NCBI GenBank assembly: GCA_007693945.1
Contig: RECP01000046.1
Coordinates: 1-62,878, forward strand
DNA length: 62,878 bases
Origin: Spirochaetaceae bacterium
GTDB taxonomy: Bacteria > Spirochaetota > Spirochaetia > DSM-27196 > PWMO01
Direction of reading: 5' to 3'
Part shown: positions 48,735 through 58,152 of the stretch, piece by piece
How positions within the stretch are numbered: position 1 is the first letter of the stretch
Layout: each line of letters starts with the position of its first letter
Translations under genes and position numbers: made by a program
The notes under the pieces: generated by a model
Seen by the model: the letters and a program-made list of their open reading frames with translations, nothing else
Told to the model about the DNA's origin: nothing
Database searches by the model: none

Positions 48735-49026
48735 TAACCGATGCTACACGGCGGAGTACCGCCCCCCGTTTCAACTCTGAGCGTAGCCCGAGTTACCCGT
48801 GTAACGCGTTACCCGGCTTATCCGCGCTTCCCGCGCTACCGGTCCTGCCGGCGCGTCCGGGTTGCTCTTGCCGCTGACATGTTCGGCCGCGGGCTTGCTG
48901 CGCGCCGCGCTGCTCGTCGCGGGGCGGCCCGCTGAGTCCGGTGATCTCCTGAACCCTGACCATAACCGCCCAAAGGGTGACAAACCCGTTCCCGCCTCAG
49001 CTTGAGAAGTACTGAGCCGTACTGGC

Positions 49027-49056
49027 TTGCATCGATGCGCCGCGGTTCACTATATT
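49027..49056 (+). promoter_or_regulatory. Promoter of metK
   Basis: TTGCAT (49027-49032) is followed after 18 bases by TATATT (49051-49056). Transcription should start near 49063, which leaves a leader of about 185 bases before metK. I see no gene in 48735-49026. Confidence 0.55.
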
Positions 49057-49100
49057 ATGTTCAGCGTGTCGCTGCGGGATTGGCGTCCCGGTCTGACGTG

Positions 49101-49187
49101 CCGGCCTTTGGGGCCGGGGACCGCGGGCTGGGTCGTTGCGTGGCGGCGCCATCACTGACGTGAACACAGTCGGATGTCTGGCGCCGC
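49101..49187 (+). promoter_or_regulatory. Structured leader upstream of metK, candidate regulatory RNA
   Basis: Two hairpins are seen in the leader: CCGGCC (49101-49106) with GGCCGG (49112-49117), and a perfect nine-base stem GCGGCGCCA (49143-49151) with TGGCGCCGC (49179-49187) around a 27-base loop. The sequence does not match SAM-I, SAM-II or SAH riboswitch consensus by eye. No U tract follows. A regulatory role is an inference from position and length. Confidence 0.4.
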
Positions 49188-49248
49188 GGTGGGCTGCCGC
49201 AGGGTGTGATGCTCCGGGGCGTGAGTGCGTACATCCGAGGGGAAGCAG

Positions 49249-50415
49249 ATGGACAACCGGCACTACCTTTTCACCTCCGAATCAGTGGGAGAGGGTCATC
49301 CCGACAAACTGGCTGACCAGGTTTCGGATGCCGTACTCGACGCCTGCCTACGCGACGATCCTGCGTCGCGTGTGGCGTGCGAGACTTTTACAACCACCGG
49401 TATGGTGCTGGTGGGCGGCGAGATCACCACGCAGACTTACGTCGACGTCCAGGAGGTCGCCCGCGGCGTTGCCAAGCGCATCGGTTACGACCGGCCGGAG
49501 TACGGCCTCGATTATGAGAGCATGAGCGTGCTCAACGCGATCCACGCTCAGAGTCCCGACATCAGCCAGGGTGTCTCGGGCACCGGGCTCTACCAGGGGC
49601 AGCAGGGCGCCGGTGACCAGGGCATGATGTTCGGCTTTGCCTGCACCGAGACGCCTGAGCTGATGCCGGCGCCCATCATGTACGCACACAAGCTGTTGAT
49701 GCACGCCGCCAGACTGCGCAAGAACGGCGGTATCACCTGGCTGCGTCCGGATGCCAAGAGCCAGGTCACGATCGAGTATGACGGGCACAAGCCGCAGCGC
49801 ATCACCGCGGTGGTCGTGAGTCACCAGCACGATGAGGACGTCGGATACGAAGAACTGAAGCAAACTATCATTGCCAGGGTAATCAGGCCGGTCCTCGAGC
49901 CCACCGGGCTGCTCGATGAGAACACAAGTTACTACATAAACCCCACCGGCCGATTCGTGATTGGTGGGCCGCACGGCGACTCCGGTCTTACGGGGCGCAA
50001 GATAATCGTCGATACGTACGGCGGCATGGGGCGCCACGGCGGCGGCGCCTTCAGCGGTAAGGACCCCAGCAAGGTCGACCGGTCGGCCGCCTACATGGCG
50101 CGCTATGTTGCCAAGAACATCGTGGCCTCGGGCCTAGCCGAACGCTGCGAGGTACAGCTGGCATACGCCATCGGCGTCCCGTTTCCGGTGTCGGTCATGG
50201 TCGATACATTCGGTACATCGAGCGCACCGGTTGACCGCATCGAAAAGGCGGTCAATACCGTCTTCGATCTGAGCCCGGCGGGTATCATAAAGACCCTCGC
50301 GCTGCTCAACCCCATCTACCAGGAGACCGCCTGTTACGGCCATTTCGGGCGTGACAGTTTCTCCTGGGAACAGACCGACAAGGTCGAAGCGCTCAAGGCG
50401 GAGATCGGCAGATGA
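49249..50415 (+). CDS. metK: S-adenosylmethionine synthetase
   Basis: This 388-residue enzyme makes S-adenosylmethionine from methionine and ATP. Standard motifs are [74 protein letters not shown] and [20 protein letters not shown]. An in-frame GTG lies at 49225, but the ATG at 49249 with GAGGGGA upstream is the usual start. The next gene overlaps its stop (ATGA), so metK may be co-transcribed with the envelope genes that follow. With ahcY it covers both sides of the methyl cycle. Confidence 0.97.
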   Translation: MDNRHYLFTSESVGEGHPDKLADQVSDAVLDACLRDDPASRVACETFTTTGMVLVGGEITTQTYVDVQEVARGVAKRIGYDRPEYGLDYESMSVLNAIHAQSPDISQGVSGTGLYQGQQGAGDQGMMFGFACTETPELMPAPIMYAHKLLMHAARLRKNGGITWLRPDAKSQVTIEYDGHKPQRITAVVVSHQHDEDVGYEELKQTIIARVIRPVLEPTGLLDENTSYYINPTGRFVIGGPHGDSGLTGRKIIVDTYGGMGRHGGGAFSGKDPSKVDRSAAYMARYVAKNIVASGLAERCEVQLAYAIGVPFPVSVMVDTFGTSSAPVDRIEKAVNTVFDLSPAGIIKTLALLNPIYQETACYGHFGRDSFSWEQTDKVEALKAEIGR

Positions 50416-51251
50416 TCCCGAACACCGCCCATGACGGTGCTTCCGGTCCCGCGCCGGAGTCTCAGATCATGCCCGAGTCTCGAATCGATGTGGAGGCGTT
50501 CAGTCGTCACCGGTCTCGCGTGGTCACCGCGCCGCCCGTTCGTACGCCGGCGCCGTCGGGCATATGCCTCCTGGCGGCTCTGGCGCTGCTGCTGGCAGCG
50601 CCTCGGGCCTCCGCGCTGCAAGCGTGGCACGATCAGCACGACGAGCGTACGCTGCGGGTCGCCGAAGATGCCGACTATGCCGGACTGCTGGAAAACCCGC
50701 GAGTGCTTGCGTTCGATGCCCACGACCATCCCGCCGACGAGATCTACGCGGTCAGCTTCGCGGATCTGCATGCCGTCTATCCGGTCGAGTTCGAGGCCTT
50801 ACGCGACACCATTCTGGATCTGGGCAGCCATGGCGATTTTGTGCCGCGCGTTGTCTCCAGCGCTGCCGAACCCGCCGGCGATAATCCGCCAAAGTGGCGT
50901 CAGCACGTCGAGCTCGAGTTTCGCGTGCTCGTCTTTCGCTCCGATTACTCCTTCGAGACCAAGCACATGGTTGTGCGTGATAAGGACCGCGAGTTTGCGC
51001 TGCTGTTTCGGATGCTCGAGAGTCACGACGCGCTGCTGGCGGATTCGGGCGGCTCGTGGTATCTGAAGCGCATCGAGATCGACGGGCTCGAGCACACCTA
51101 CGTTCGCTACTTCAACCATGTCGCCTTCGGTCGGCGGGTTTTCGGTCTGCGGTTCGCGTTGCGCAACTTTGGTCTGCGCGACGTCAAATCGGTGATGAAC
51201 GCTTACTACGAAGAGACGCTGAGACGCAACCTGCTAAACAGCGCGCAGTAG
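50412..51251 (+). CDS. Secreted START/SRPBCC-like protein, copy 1
   Basis: This 279-residue protein has a hydrophobic signal region ([19 protein letters not shown]) after about 47 residues; a GTG at 50520 gives a better signal peptide and may be the true start. The mature part ([80 protein letters not shown]) has the alternating strands and the long C-terminal helix of SRPBCC ligand-binding folds. It resembles the protein at 51624 closely. The family call is by eye. It overlaps the metK stop and precedes an outer-membrane barrel gene, suggesting a lipid or ligand role in the envelope. Confidence 0.6.
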   Translation: MIPNTAHDGASGPAPESQIMPESRIDVEAFSRHRSRVVTAPPVRTPAPSGICLLAALALLLAAPRASALQAWHDQHDERTLRVAEDADYAGLLENPRVLAFDAHDHPADEIYAVSFADLHAVYPVEFEALRDTILDLGSHGDFVPRVVSSAAEPAGDNPPKWRQHVELEFRVLVFRSDYSFETKHMVVRDKDREFALLFRMLESHDALLADSGGSWYLKRIEIDGLEHTYVRYFNHVAFGRRVFGLRFALRNFGLRDVKSVMNAYYEETLRRNLLNSAQ

Positions 51252-51266
51252 CCGCCGACTTCGATA

Positions 51267-51560
51267 GTCCTGATCGGGAACCCTACCGAAATCGACTTTG
51301 CCGCGGTGGGTGACCCGTCCGAAGAAATCCACGTGGAAACCCGGGCTGACGTTCACGCGGTCTACCCGGTCGCGTTTGAGGCGCTGCGCGACGTAATCCT
51401 TGATCTGGACAGTCATCGCGATCTTGTCCCGTGCGTTATCTCCAGCGCCGATTACTCGTTCGAGACCGAACACCTGGTCCCACACCACAGCGACCACGAC
51501 ATCAAGTCGGTCATGAACTCCTACTACGAGGAAGCGCTGCGCCGCTCCGCACCGCAATGA
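51267..51560 (+). pseudogene. START/SRPBCC-like protein, collapsed middle copy
   Basis: In the same frame after the stop of copy 1 the translation continues LIGNPTEIDFAAVGD, DVHAVYPVAFEALRDVILDL and SSADYSFETEHLV, then DIKSVMNSYYEEALRRSAPQ. Aligned with copies 1 and 3, it lacks two central blocks: about 30 residues between SSA and DYSF, and about 80 before IKSVMN. Both deletions keep the frame. There is no signal peptide and no start with a ribosome site. It is a remnant of a tandem triplication. Confidence 0.7.
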
Positions 51561-51623
51561 GCCTCGTCCCTCTCCTCGTGCGTTGACGACTCCTGTGCCG
51601 CGTGCTATGTTCGCTCTCGATAC

Positions 51624-52436
51624 ATGAGATCCGCGCCTTACCGCCTGCTGGTTGCCGTGCTCCTCGCATCTGTTTGCGCGTCCGCTGCAGCGGCTGTTGA
51701 CTATCCCCTTGCGGTGGCCCGCGGAGCCGATTTCGCCGCACTGCTGCGCAACCCTACCGAGATCCATTTCTCCGTTGACACTTCGCCCCCGGCGCCGGCA
51801 ACCACGGCCAGCATCGGCGATCTGCACGCGGTTTATCCGGTACCGCTCGACATCATGCGGCAGGTGATAACGGATTACAACGCGTACCCGGAGTTTGCGC
51901 CGCGTGTGACCAATAGCCAGGCCGTCCGCATCGGCGATGATCCGCCCACCTGGCGTCATCACCTGACGCTGTCGTTTCAAGTATTGTTTTTCGGCTCCGG
52001 CTATGACTACTATCTGACCGTTGTTGAGCCACCGCTCGGCGCGCACAACTACGGTCCCCGGAGCGCCGTTCCCGGCTCCGCTGTCCCCGGCTCCGGCCCG
52101 GAAACCTCCGCGGCTGAGCGTCGCTGGGTAGAAGCGCAGTCCGGTAATCCCGGATCCGGGCCTGCGGCCGGCTGCCGCGCTCAGGGCGGGGAGTTTGCCA
52201 TGTACTACCGCATGGACCGCTCGCTTGACGGGCAGCTGGTCGACGTGGCGGGGTCGTGGTACCTGTGCGCGGTGGAGATTGACGGTGTGGAGCACACCTA
52301 CGCGCGCTACTTCAACAGCATATCCTTTGCGCGTGACCAGTTCGGTCTGCGCGTGGCACTACGCAATCTGGGTGCGCGCGACATGAAGTCGGCAATGGAC
52401 GCTTTCTACCATGAAGCTGAAAGGAGAATGCAGTAA
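51624..52436 (+). CDS. Secreted START/SRPBCC-like protein, copy 3
   Basis: This 270-residue protein has a clean signal peptide (PYRLLVAVLLASVCASAAAA, cleavage near AVDYP). The domain matches copy 1: [80 protein letters not shown] and RDMKSAMDAFYHEAERRMQ. A low-complexity glycine/serine/proline insert (SAVPGSAVPGSGPETSAAER) sits in the middle and is absent from copy 1. The next gene starts inside its stop codon, so it is operonic with the outer-membrane barrel. Confidence 0.6.
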   Translation: MRSAPYRLLVAVLLASVCASAAAAVDYPLAVARGADFAALLRNPTEIHFSVDTSPPAPATTASIGDLHAVYPVPLDIMRQVITDYNAYPEFAPRVTNSQAVRIGDDPPTWRHHLTLSFQVLFFGSGYDYYLTVVEPPLGAHNYGPRSAVPGSAVPGSGPETSAAERRWVEAQSGNPGSGPAAGCRAQGGEFAMYYRMDRSLDGQLVDVAGSWYLCAVEIDGVEHTYARYFNSISFARDQFGLRVALRNLGARDMKSAMDAFYHEAERRMQ

Positions 52437-54064
52437 TGTCCGTAACGAGACACGCAACCGCCGTCGCACTGACTCTGGCGGCAATTCTGGCGCTGGCCGT
52501 TCCTGCCCCGCCGCTGGGCGCGCTGGAGGCAATCCGGCCCGCAGAGCTGCCCGAGCCGCCGGGCTACGGCGTCGATGTGCAACCGGCACCCGTGATTCTG
52601 TCACCATACCTCGGACTGTTTGCCACCCAGGACAAGCTCTACGACGAAGTCGGCATGACCGCCGAGTACAACTCGGGACTGTTCCGCATGTACTTCGATC
52701 TTTCGCTGATCAATGACGACAAGTACGAGCCCGAAGAGCCGTACATGCTCGGCCACTACTTCAACCTCAAGCAGGGTACCATCGAGTTCAACTACCGCCC
52801 GATTTCGCTGCTCTTCGGCCGTACACCGCACCGCGACAAGGTCGATAGTCCCTACACCATGTTCATCTCGTCGTGGGACATCCCGGCCACCATTCTCAGC
52901 CTCAACTACGAGGACAGCTTCTTCTTCTACGAGAGCCGCTGGATCGGTCTCAACCGGAACTCCAAGTGGTACCGCACCCCCGAGCCGATCTACGAGTGGG
53001 GCAACGAGCAGGCGCCGGACGTCTTCGATGAGGACGACCTCGATCAAGCAGGCGATGTCGATGGTGACTATTTCTACTTCCGCCCGCTCGACCGCGGCGC
53101 CAACTACAAGGTCTACGGCATCAAGCTCGGCGACTGGCGCCTCGGCTTCCAGGAGTCGATCGTCTACATCAACCAGAGCTTCTACCCGGAGTATTTTCTC
53201 AGTCCCTTGCCGATGTACTTCACCCAGCTGGTCAACTCCACCGGCGGCAAGCCGTGGACCCAGATCGACGACGAGAACAGCCACATGGGCTTCTTCGTCG
53301 ATTACACCGAGCCGCGCTACCCCAACCGCTACGGCTACCTGCAGTTCATCATGGGCGACATCAATCTCAATTTCCTGGCGCCCGATCACGACCTGCAGCA
53401 CCCCAACAAGTGGGGCTGGTCGCTCGGCGGCGCGCGTGACTTCACGTTCGGCCGCCTGGGCCTCTACCACGCCGGCGCGCTCAAGTACACCTTTGCCGCC
53501 ACCAGCGCCAATGACCGCAACTACAGCCTGAAGCGCTACGAGTACACCTACTACCCGGCGGTGGAATACCTGTTTGACGGCGGCAGGCGCGCCCTCGATT
53601 ACCGCGACAACTACATAGGCTATCTCTACGGCGAGAACAACCTCGCGTTCATGGCCACCTACGAGGGAGAGGCCAACGATTTTCAGATCGAAGGCTCGGC
53701 CGAGTTCGTGGTTTCCGGTTCCAAGTCACCGGCCAATCCTTGGCACGAGTACCGCGGCCACCCCGGCCGCTACGGCGAGGGCAAACTTTTCCCGCTGCTG
53801 GACGAGAGCCCGCTCGAGAAGACCGTGCGCTTCTCCAGCGCCATCGGGCGCAGCTTCGGGCCGTGGGATCTCAAGGCCAGCGCGATGATCGGCGCGGTCT
53901 TCAATGAGTTGGAGTTGGTGATGGCGGAGCCGCCCGACGGCGAGACCTTCGAAGACGAACTCATCCAGCCTAAGCTCTACAAGCCGGGCAACAACAACCG
54001 CCTGCTGTTCGAGTTTTTCGTGGGGGCGCGCTACAACATCGGCATCCGGCCGCCGGCCAACTGA
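52436..54064 (+). CDS. Outer-membrane beta-barrel protein (large, unassigned)
   Basis: This 542-residue secreted protein has a signal peptide (ALTLAAILALAVPAPPLGAL) and then many aromatic, alternating strands (GMTAEYNSGLFRMYFDLSLI, GTIEFNYRPISLLFGRTPHR, YFYFRPLDRGANYKVYGIKL, GYLQFIMGDINLNFLAPDHD, LLFEFFVGARYNIGI). This suits an outer-membrane barrel, and Wzi-like capsule anchors are one option. The start overlaps the stop of the START-like gene (TAATG). I cannot assign a family with confidence; the strict coupling suggests that the START-like proteins serve or feed it. Confidence 0.6.
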   Translation: MSVTRHATAVALTLAAILALAVPAPPLGALEAIRPAELPEPPGYGVDVQPAPVILSPYLGLFATQDKLYDEVGMTAEYNSGLFRMYFDLSLINDDKYEPEEPYMLGHYFNLKQGTIEFNYRPISLLFGRTPHRDKVDSPYTMFISSWDIPATILSLNYEDSFFFYESRWIGLNRNSKWYRTPEPIYEWGNEQAPDVFDEDDLDQAGDVDGDYFYFRPLDRGANYKVYGIKLGDWRLGFQESIVYINQSFYPEYFLSPLPMYFTQLVNSTGGKPWTQIDDENSHMGFFVDYTEPRYPNRYGYLQFIMGDINLNFLAPDHDLQHPNKWGWSLGGARDFTFGRLGLYHAGALKYTFAATSANDRNYSLKRYEYTYYPAVEYLFDGGRRALDYRDNYIGYLYGENNLAFMATYEGEANDFQIEGSAEFVVSGSKSPANPWHEYRGHPGRYGEGKLFPLLDESPLEKTVRFSSAIGRSFGPWDLKASAMIGAVFNELELVMAEPPDGETFEDELIQPKLYKPGNNNRLLFEFFVGARYNIGIRPPAN

Positions 54065-54316
54065 GACCGGCGCCGGCGCAGCACCGAGGCTACCCGTCCG
54101 CGCCGATAAGGCGTTGGCATTTTGGCCGTGTAGCGACACGGGCGCGCTGGGTTGTCTGTCTGCACCAGCGAAGTCAGGCGCTGCGTTTGTCTGCACGAAG
54201 TCGGTTGGCAGACTAATACGGTGCGTCGCGCCCGAGGGTCACTCTCACGGCAGGCGCGCATCCATACTATGCCAATCGACTCCGTGCGGTCAAACGTGCG
54301 AACACGTGGGCGCCGA

Positions 54317-55819
54317 TCAGTAGTGGTGATCGAGGCCGATGAAGATGTCGCGTTTCTCTGAACCGCGCAGCGTCGTCTCGTCAACTACCGCGCGCAGGTC
54401 GAAGCCAAGTGAAGCGCGCAGGTAGAGCGCGCGCGAGAACAGCGGGAAGCCGAAGATCTCGATACCGCCGCCGAACAGGATGTCGTCCGGGTCTATCAGA
54501 CCGTCTTCAAGGTTGCCGGTTGCGCCCACGTCCAGGAACACCGCGCCCTGGCCTTCGGCAAAGCGGCCCCAGCGGAAGACGCTGACCGCCAGGTCGACGT
54601 TGGCATAGGCGCCGTACTCGCCTCTCAGCCGGTCTTCTCCATCCACGCGCTTGATAATGCCGCGCACGCGGTCGTTGATCTGATCGCTGCCGTCCAGGTC
54701 GCCAAAGACGCCGACGCGCGCTGAAAGCCCGACCGGAAAGAGCGCATCAGTCAGGTAGGCGCCGTAGGAACGCAGCTCGGCTTCCACCACCCGATCCCAC
54801 GGCTCCAGGTTGCTGGCGCCCAGCGCACGGTAGAGGTTGAGCTCGTTGGAGTTGGTCAGCTCCGCAATGGTGCCGTCGCGAAAGTTGCCGATCCAGTTGA
54901 CCCGGCCGGCGCTCAGAGAGTGGGTGAAGTCGACAATCGGTCCGCGTCGGCCTTCACTCAGGCCGGGCGCGTACGGGTACCTGGCGGTTCCGCGCGGGTT
55001 GTAGCGGATCTCGCCCAGGGTGCCCAGCATCCAGCCGGTCGGAACCGTGGTTCCCAGCCGTACGCCCGGCGTGACCCAGTAGGTGTCGGGCTTGAGGCCG
55101 TCCGAATCGGGCTTGTCACCGCGCCGGATGTCGAGCGCCTGGATATAGGTTGCGGTCCAGTCGAGGCCGAAGAGCCACGGAAAGGTGATCCCCAGGGCCG
55201 TTTCAAAATTGTACTCGTCGGTGTCGTTGGGGAGGTAGGCCAGCTCACCCTTGACGTCCCAGCGCCAGTCGTAGCCGTGCCACTGGAAGGGCCAGCTGAA
55301 ACTCCAGTTGAGGTTGAGCTCGTCCACGTTGGTCAGGCCGTCGCCGGGTTTCTCGTTCTCCCAGTCGAGGTTGACCGCCAGGCGCTCCAGTGTGCCGAAG
55401 AAGTTGTAGTCGCGACCGCGCAGGCTCAGCAGCAGTCCGTCGTCTGAACTGTAGCGGAAATAGGGCAACGCGATGATGTTCCAGCTGTCGCGCGTGTGCA
55501 CATCAACCTCGACCGCGTAGCGGTCGGGCCCCACCGGGCGGGCGGTGTACTCCAGGCGCGCTTCGGCCAGCGGGCGCTGGTTGATCAGCAGCTGCTGCTG
55601 ATCGGCCAGGAAGAACTCCAGCTCGTCCCGCGATGTAAACAGCAGGCCGGGCTCCAGGTCAACTACCGTCTCGAGCGCAAACTGGCGCGTACGGCCCTCT
55701 ATGTGGTAGTCAACGGCAGTGATCTCGTAAACTGCCTGCTGTGCAAAACCCCGGGCCGTAGCAACCAGCAGCAGCAACACGATGACGGAGCCCGGCGCGG
55801 GGCGGCGAGAGTGGTACAT
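54317..55819 (-). CDS. Omp85/BamA-like outer-membrane protein
   Basis: This 500-residue protein has a signal peptide (GSVIVLLLLVATARGFA), one short POTRA-like part (YEITAVDYHIEGRTRQFALE, then LEPGLLFTSRDELEFFLADQ) and a C-terminal barrel (residues about 140-500, ending RDIFIGLDHHY with a final aromatic residue). The barrel matches the surface antigen (D15) group by pattern. It lacks the five POTRA domains of BamA, so it is likely a smaller relative such as a translocation or lipid-related pore. Start: ATG at 55819 with AAGGAG. It converges on the barrel gene at 52436-54064. 54065-54316 holds nothing recognised. Confidence 0.65.
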   Translation of the reverse strand: MYHSRRPAPGSVIVLLLLVATARGFAQQAVYEITAVDYHIEGRTRQFALETVVDLEPGLLFTSRDELEFFLADQQQLLINQRPLAEARLEYTARPVGPDRYAVEVDVHTRDSWNIIALPYFRYSSDDGLLLSLRGRDYNFFGTLERLAVNLDWENEKPGDGLTNVDELNLNWSFSWPFQWHGYDWRWDVKGELAYLPNDTDEYNFETALGITFPWLFGLDWTATYIQALDIRRGDKPDSDGLKPDTYWVTPGVRLGTTVPTGWMLGTLGEIRYNPRGTARYPYAPGLSEGRRGPIVDFTHSLSAGRVNWIGNFRDGTIAELTNSNELNLYRALGASNLEPWDRVVEAELRSYGAYLTDALFPVGLSARVGVFGDLDGSDQINDRVRGIIKRVDGEDRLRGEYGAYANVDLAVSVFRWGRFAEGQGAVFLDVGATGNLEDGLIDPDDILFGGGIEIFGFPLFSRALYLRASLGFDLRAVVDETTLRGSEKRDIFIGLDHHY

Positions 55820-55955
55820 GGACGCTCCTTGGACAGCGTATATGCAGCGCATTTTCCGCCGAAACCCGCGGCATGTCAACTCTGCCCGCGACGCTGTCAA
55901 GACGCTATGCGATTCGGTCTCGCGCGACCCGTCTCGTCTCTCTTCTGCCGCGGTA

Positions 55956-55983
55956 TTGACGAATGCCCGCTGTGTGCTATATT
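55956..55983 (+). promoter_or_regulatory. Promoter upstream of the EPS-type regulator
   Basis: TTGACG (55956-55961) is followed after 16 bases by TATATT (55978-55983). The regulator starts at 56183 or slightly earlier, so the leader would be about 190 bases. It reads away from the Omp85-like gene. Confidence 0.5.
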
Positions 55984-56182
55984 GTTCGATGTACGAACAT
56001 TCCGCGCGGACGCTGCGACGCCCGCGCGGCCTCGGGTAGCCAGTTCCGGCGGCATCCGGGTGACTCGCCAACGCCGCTCATATCGGCCGGTGCTTCGCCG
56101 CCCGAGCTGTGTCCGTACCCGCATAACAGGGCCATATCACGTGTCGGTTCCCGCTCCACGCAAACAGATCTCCTCTCCTCGA

Positions 56183-56899
56183 ATGCCGCTGCAGCAGCGT
56201 CACGAGTATGAGCTCGAGCTTGCGGTTCTGGAAGAGATCTACAACCGTCAGCGCGTGCGGCAACGCGATCTGGCCGACGCCATCGGAGCTTCGCTGGGTA
56301 TGACCAACGCGATCATCAAGCGCCTGTCACGCAAGGGGCTGCTGACCATGCGCAAGGTCAACAACCGCAACGTGGCCTACGCCGTGACTCCGGCCGGCAT
56401 CGATGCCATCGCGCGCAAAAGCTACCGTTATCTCAAGCGCACCATGAAGAGCGTAGTCGGCTACAAGGATGCGCTGGAGGCATTGGTGCTGGAAGTCAAA
56501 CACCGCGGCTATCGCAGCATCGTGGTCCTCGGCCGCAGTGACCTCGCGTTTGTACTGGAACACTTGTGCGCCAAGTACGGCCTCGAGTACCGTCAGCGCA
56601 AGGTCCAGCCGTCCGACGCGCCGCACGCCACAGGGCCTGTCTCCGGCCGAAGCGCCGCGGCTGACACCGCGGGCGACGCCGCGCCGCCCGATGGTGTAGC
56701 CCCGTTCGACGGCGCCGGGCGACAGTTCTACCTCTACGCCGAACACGTGCAGCCGCACCAGCTGCCGCTTTCCGCAGCGCCGCCCGGCGGGCCCGAAGCG
56801 CCTGACCGCAGCGGCGCAAAGCAACGGACTGCATACACCGCCGGCCGTGACACCGGCCGCGACTACCTGATGCGCATTCTGGTATCGTCCGGAGGATGA
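56183..56899 (+). CDS. Winged-helix regulator, EPS-associated MarR-like, with an extra C-terminal domain
   Basis: This protein of about 238 residues has an N-terminal winged helix (VRQRDLADAIGASLGMTNAI, LSRKGLLTMRKVNNRNVAYA, VTPAGIDAIARKSYRYLKRT), the pattern of MarR-type regulators placed before polysaccharide genes. A second part (YRSIVVLGRSDLAFVLEHLC) looks like a Rossmann-type strand-helix, followed by a long alanine/proline-rich region and RDTGRDYLMRILVSSGG. It may sense a nucleotide or sugar. ATG 56183 is used; a GTG at 56140 is possible. One base separates it from the epimerase gene, so the two are coupled. Confidence 0.65.
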   Translation: MPLQQRHEYELELAVLEEIYNRQRVRQRDLADAIGASLGMTNAIIKRLSRKGLLTMRKVNNRNVAYAVTPAGIDAIARKSYRYLKRTMKSVVGYKDALEALVLEVKHRGYRSIVVLGRSDLAFVLEHLCAKYGLEYRQRKVQPSDAPHATGPVSGRSAAADTAGDAAPPDGVAPFDGAGRQFYLYAEHVQPHQLPLSAAPPGGPEAPDRSGAKQRTAYTAGRDTGRDYLMRILVSSGG

Positions 56900-56900
56900 A

Positions 56901-58148
56901 GTGCAAACGGAGAGTGCCGCCGTCGTGAGCCCGCGTGAATCGACTATCCTGGTAACCGGTGCCGCCGGATTCATCGGTTTTCATACCGTTCGGCGCCTGC
57001 TGGCGGACGGCCGGCGCGTCGTGGGCCTGGACAGCATCAACGACTACTACGAGGTCGAGCTCAAGCACGCGCGTCTGGCGCAGTGCGGCATTGACGCCGC
57101 GGATCTGCAATGGAACACCCCGCAGTCCGCGTCGGCCGCGCCCTCGGCCCCCGGCGCCTACACCTTCGTACGCGCCCGTCTGGAGGACGCCGACTACCTG
57201 CAGCGGCTGTTCGCCGAGTACCGCTTCAGCCACGTCTGCCATCTGGCGGCCCAGGCCGGGGTGCGCTACTCGCTCACCAACCCGCGCGCCTATGTCGACA
57301 GCAATCTCACCGGCTTTCTCAACCTGCTGGAAGCGTGCCGCGCCAATCCTCCCCGGCACCTGGTCTACGCCTCGACCTCCTCGGTCTACGGATTGAACCG
57401 GCGCATGCCGTTCAGCCCGCAGCGTCCGGCCGACCATCCGGTCAGCCTCTACGCGGCCAGCAAGAAGGCCAATGAAGCCATGGCGCACAGCTATTCGCAC
57501 CTCTTCGGCCTGCCGGCGACCGGCCTGCGCTTCTTCACGGTCTACGGGCCGTGGGGGCGCCCGGACATGGCGCTCTTCCTGTTTACGCGCGCCATGCTGG
57601 CGGGCAAACCGATCACGCTGTTCAACAACGGTAACATGCAGCGCGACTTCACCTTTGTGGACGACATCGTGGAAGGCGTGGTGCGGGTTCTGTTCCGGCC
57701 CGCCGCCCCGGTCACTTCGACCGTCGCCGACGCCGCGTCAAACCCCGCCTCCCGAGCTGCGGCCGGCGGCCGGGCGGCCGGTGCCGCCCCGGTCCCGGCC
57801 ACGGAACCCGAGAGCGACCCGTCATGTTCCGAGGCGCCGTGGCGCATCTACAACATCGGAAACGGCAGCCCTGTGGCGCTGATGGACTTCGTGCGCGCCA
57901 TCGAGGACGCGCTCGGCCGTACGGCCCGCATTGAGTACGCGCCCATGCAGCCTGGAGACGTCGCGGCCACGTGGGCCGACTGCGGTCCGCTGGAACACGA
58001 GTTCGGCTTCCGGCCGCGCACAGCGGTGGCCGACGGCGTGCGGCGCTTCGTGGACTGGTATCTGATGTACTATCACGGCGCGCCCGAGCGCTCCGTGTCC
58101 GCGGCCGACGTCACCGACGCCGCGCAGGATAGCGCGGAAGGACAATAG
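56901..58148 (+). CDS. NAD-dependent nucleotide-sugar epimerase
   Basis: This 415-residue SDR epimerase has the NAD site ILVTGAAGFIGFHTVRRL, the family block LDSINDYYEVELKHARL, the serine LVYASTSSVYG and catalytic YAASKKANE (Tyr-x-x-x-Lys). This is typical of UDP-glucuronate 4-epimerase or related 4-epimerases used for capsule or O-antigen sugars. A low-complexity insert of about 50 residues (TSTVADAASNPASRAAAGGR) sits between RVLFRPAAP and WRIYNIGNG. It lies between the EPS-type regulator and the flippase gene in one operon. Confidence 0.88.
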   Translation: MQTESAAVVSPRESTILVTGAAGFIGFHTVRRLLADGRRVVGLDSINDYYEVELKHARLAQCGIDAADLQWNTPQSASAAPSAPGAYTFVRARLEDADYLQRLFAEYRFSHVCHLAAQAGVRYSLTNPRAYVDSNLTGFLNLLEACRANPPRHLVYASTSSVYGLNRRMPFSPQRPADHPVSLYAASKKANEAMAHSYSHLFGLPATGLRFFTVYGPWGRPDMALFLFTRAMLAGKPITLFNNGNMQRDFTFVDDIVEGVVRVLFRPAAPVTSTVADAASNPASRAAAGGRAAGAAPVPATEPESDPSCSEAPWRIYNIGNGSPVALMDFVRAIEDALGRTARIEYAPMQPGDVAATWADCGPLEHEFGFRPRTAVADGVRRFVDWYLMYYHGAPERSVSAADVTDAAQDSAEGQ

Positions 58149-58152
58149 CACC

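Noticed and set aside
56496..57500. A 334-residue minus-strand frame over the epimerase and regulator.
   Set aside because: Antisense shadow without family similarity.
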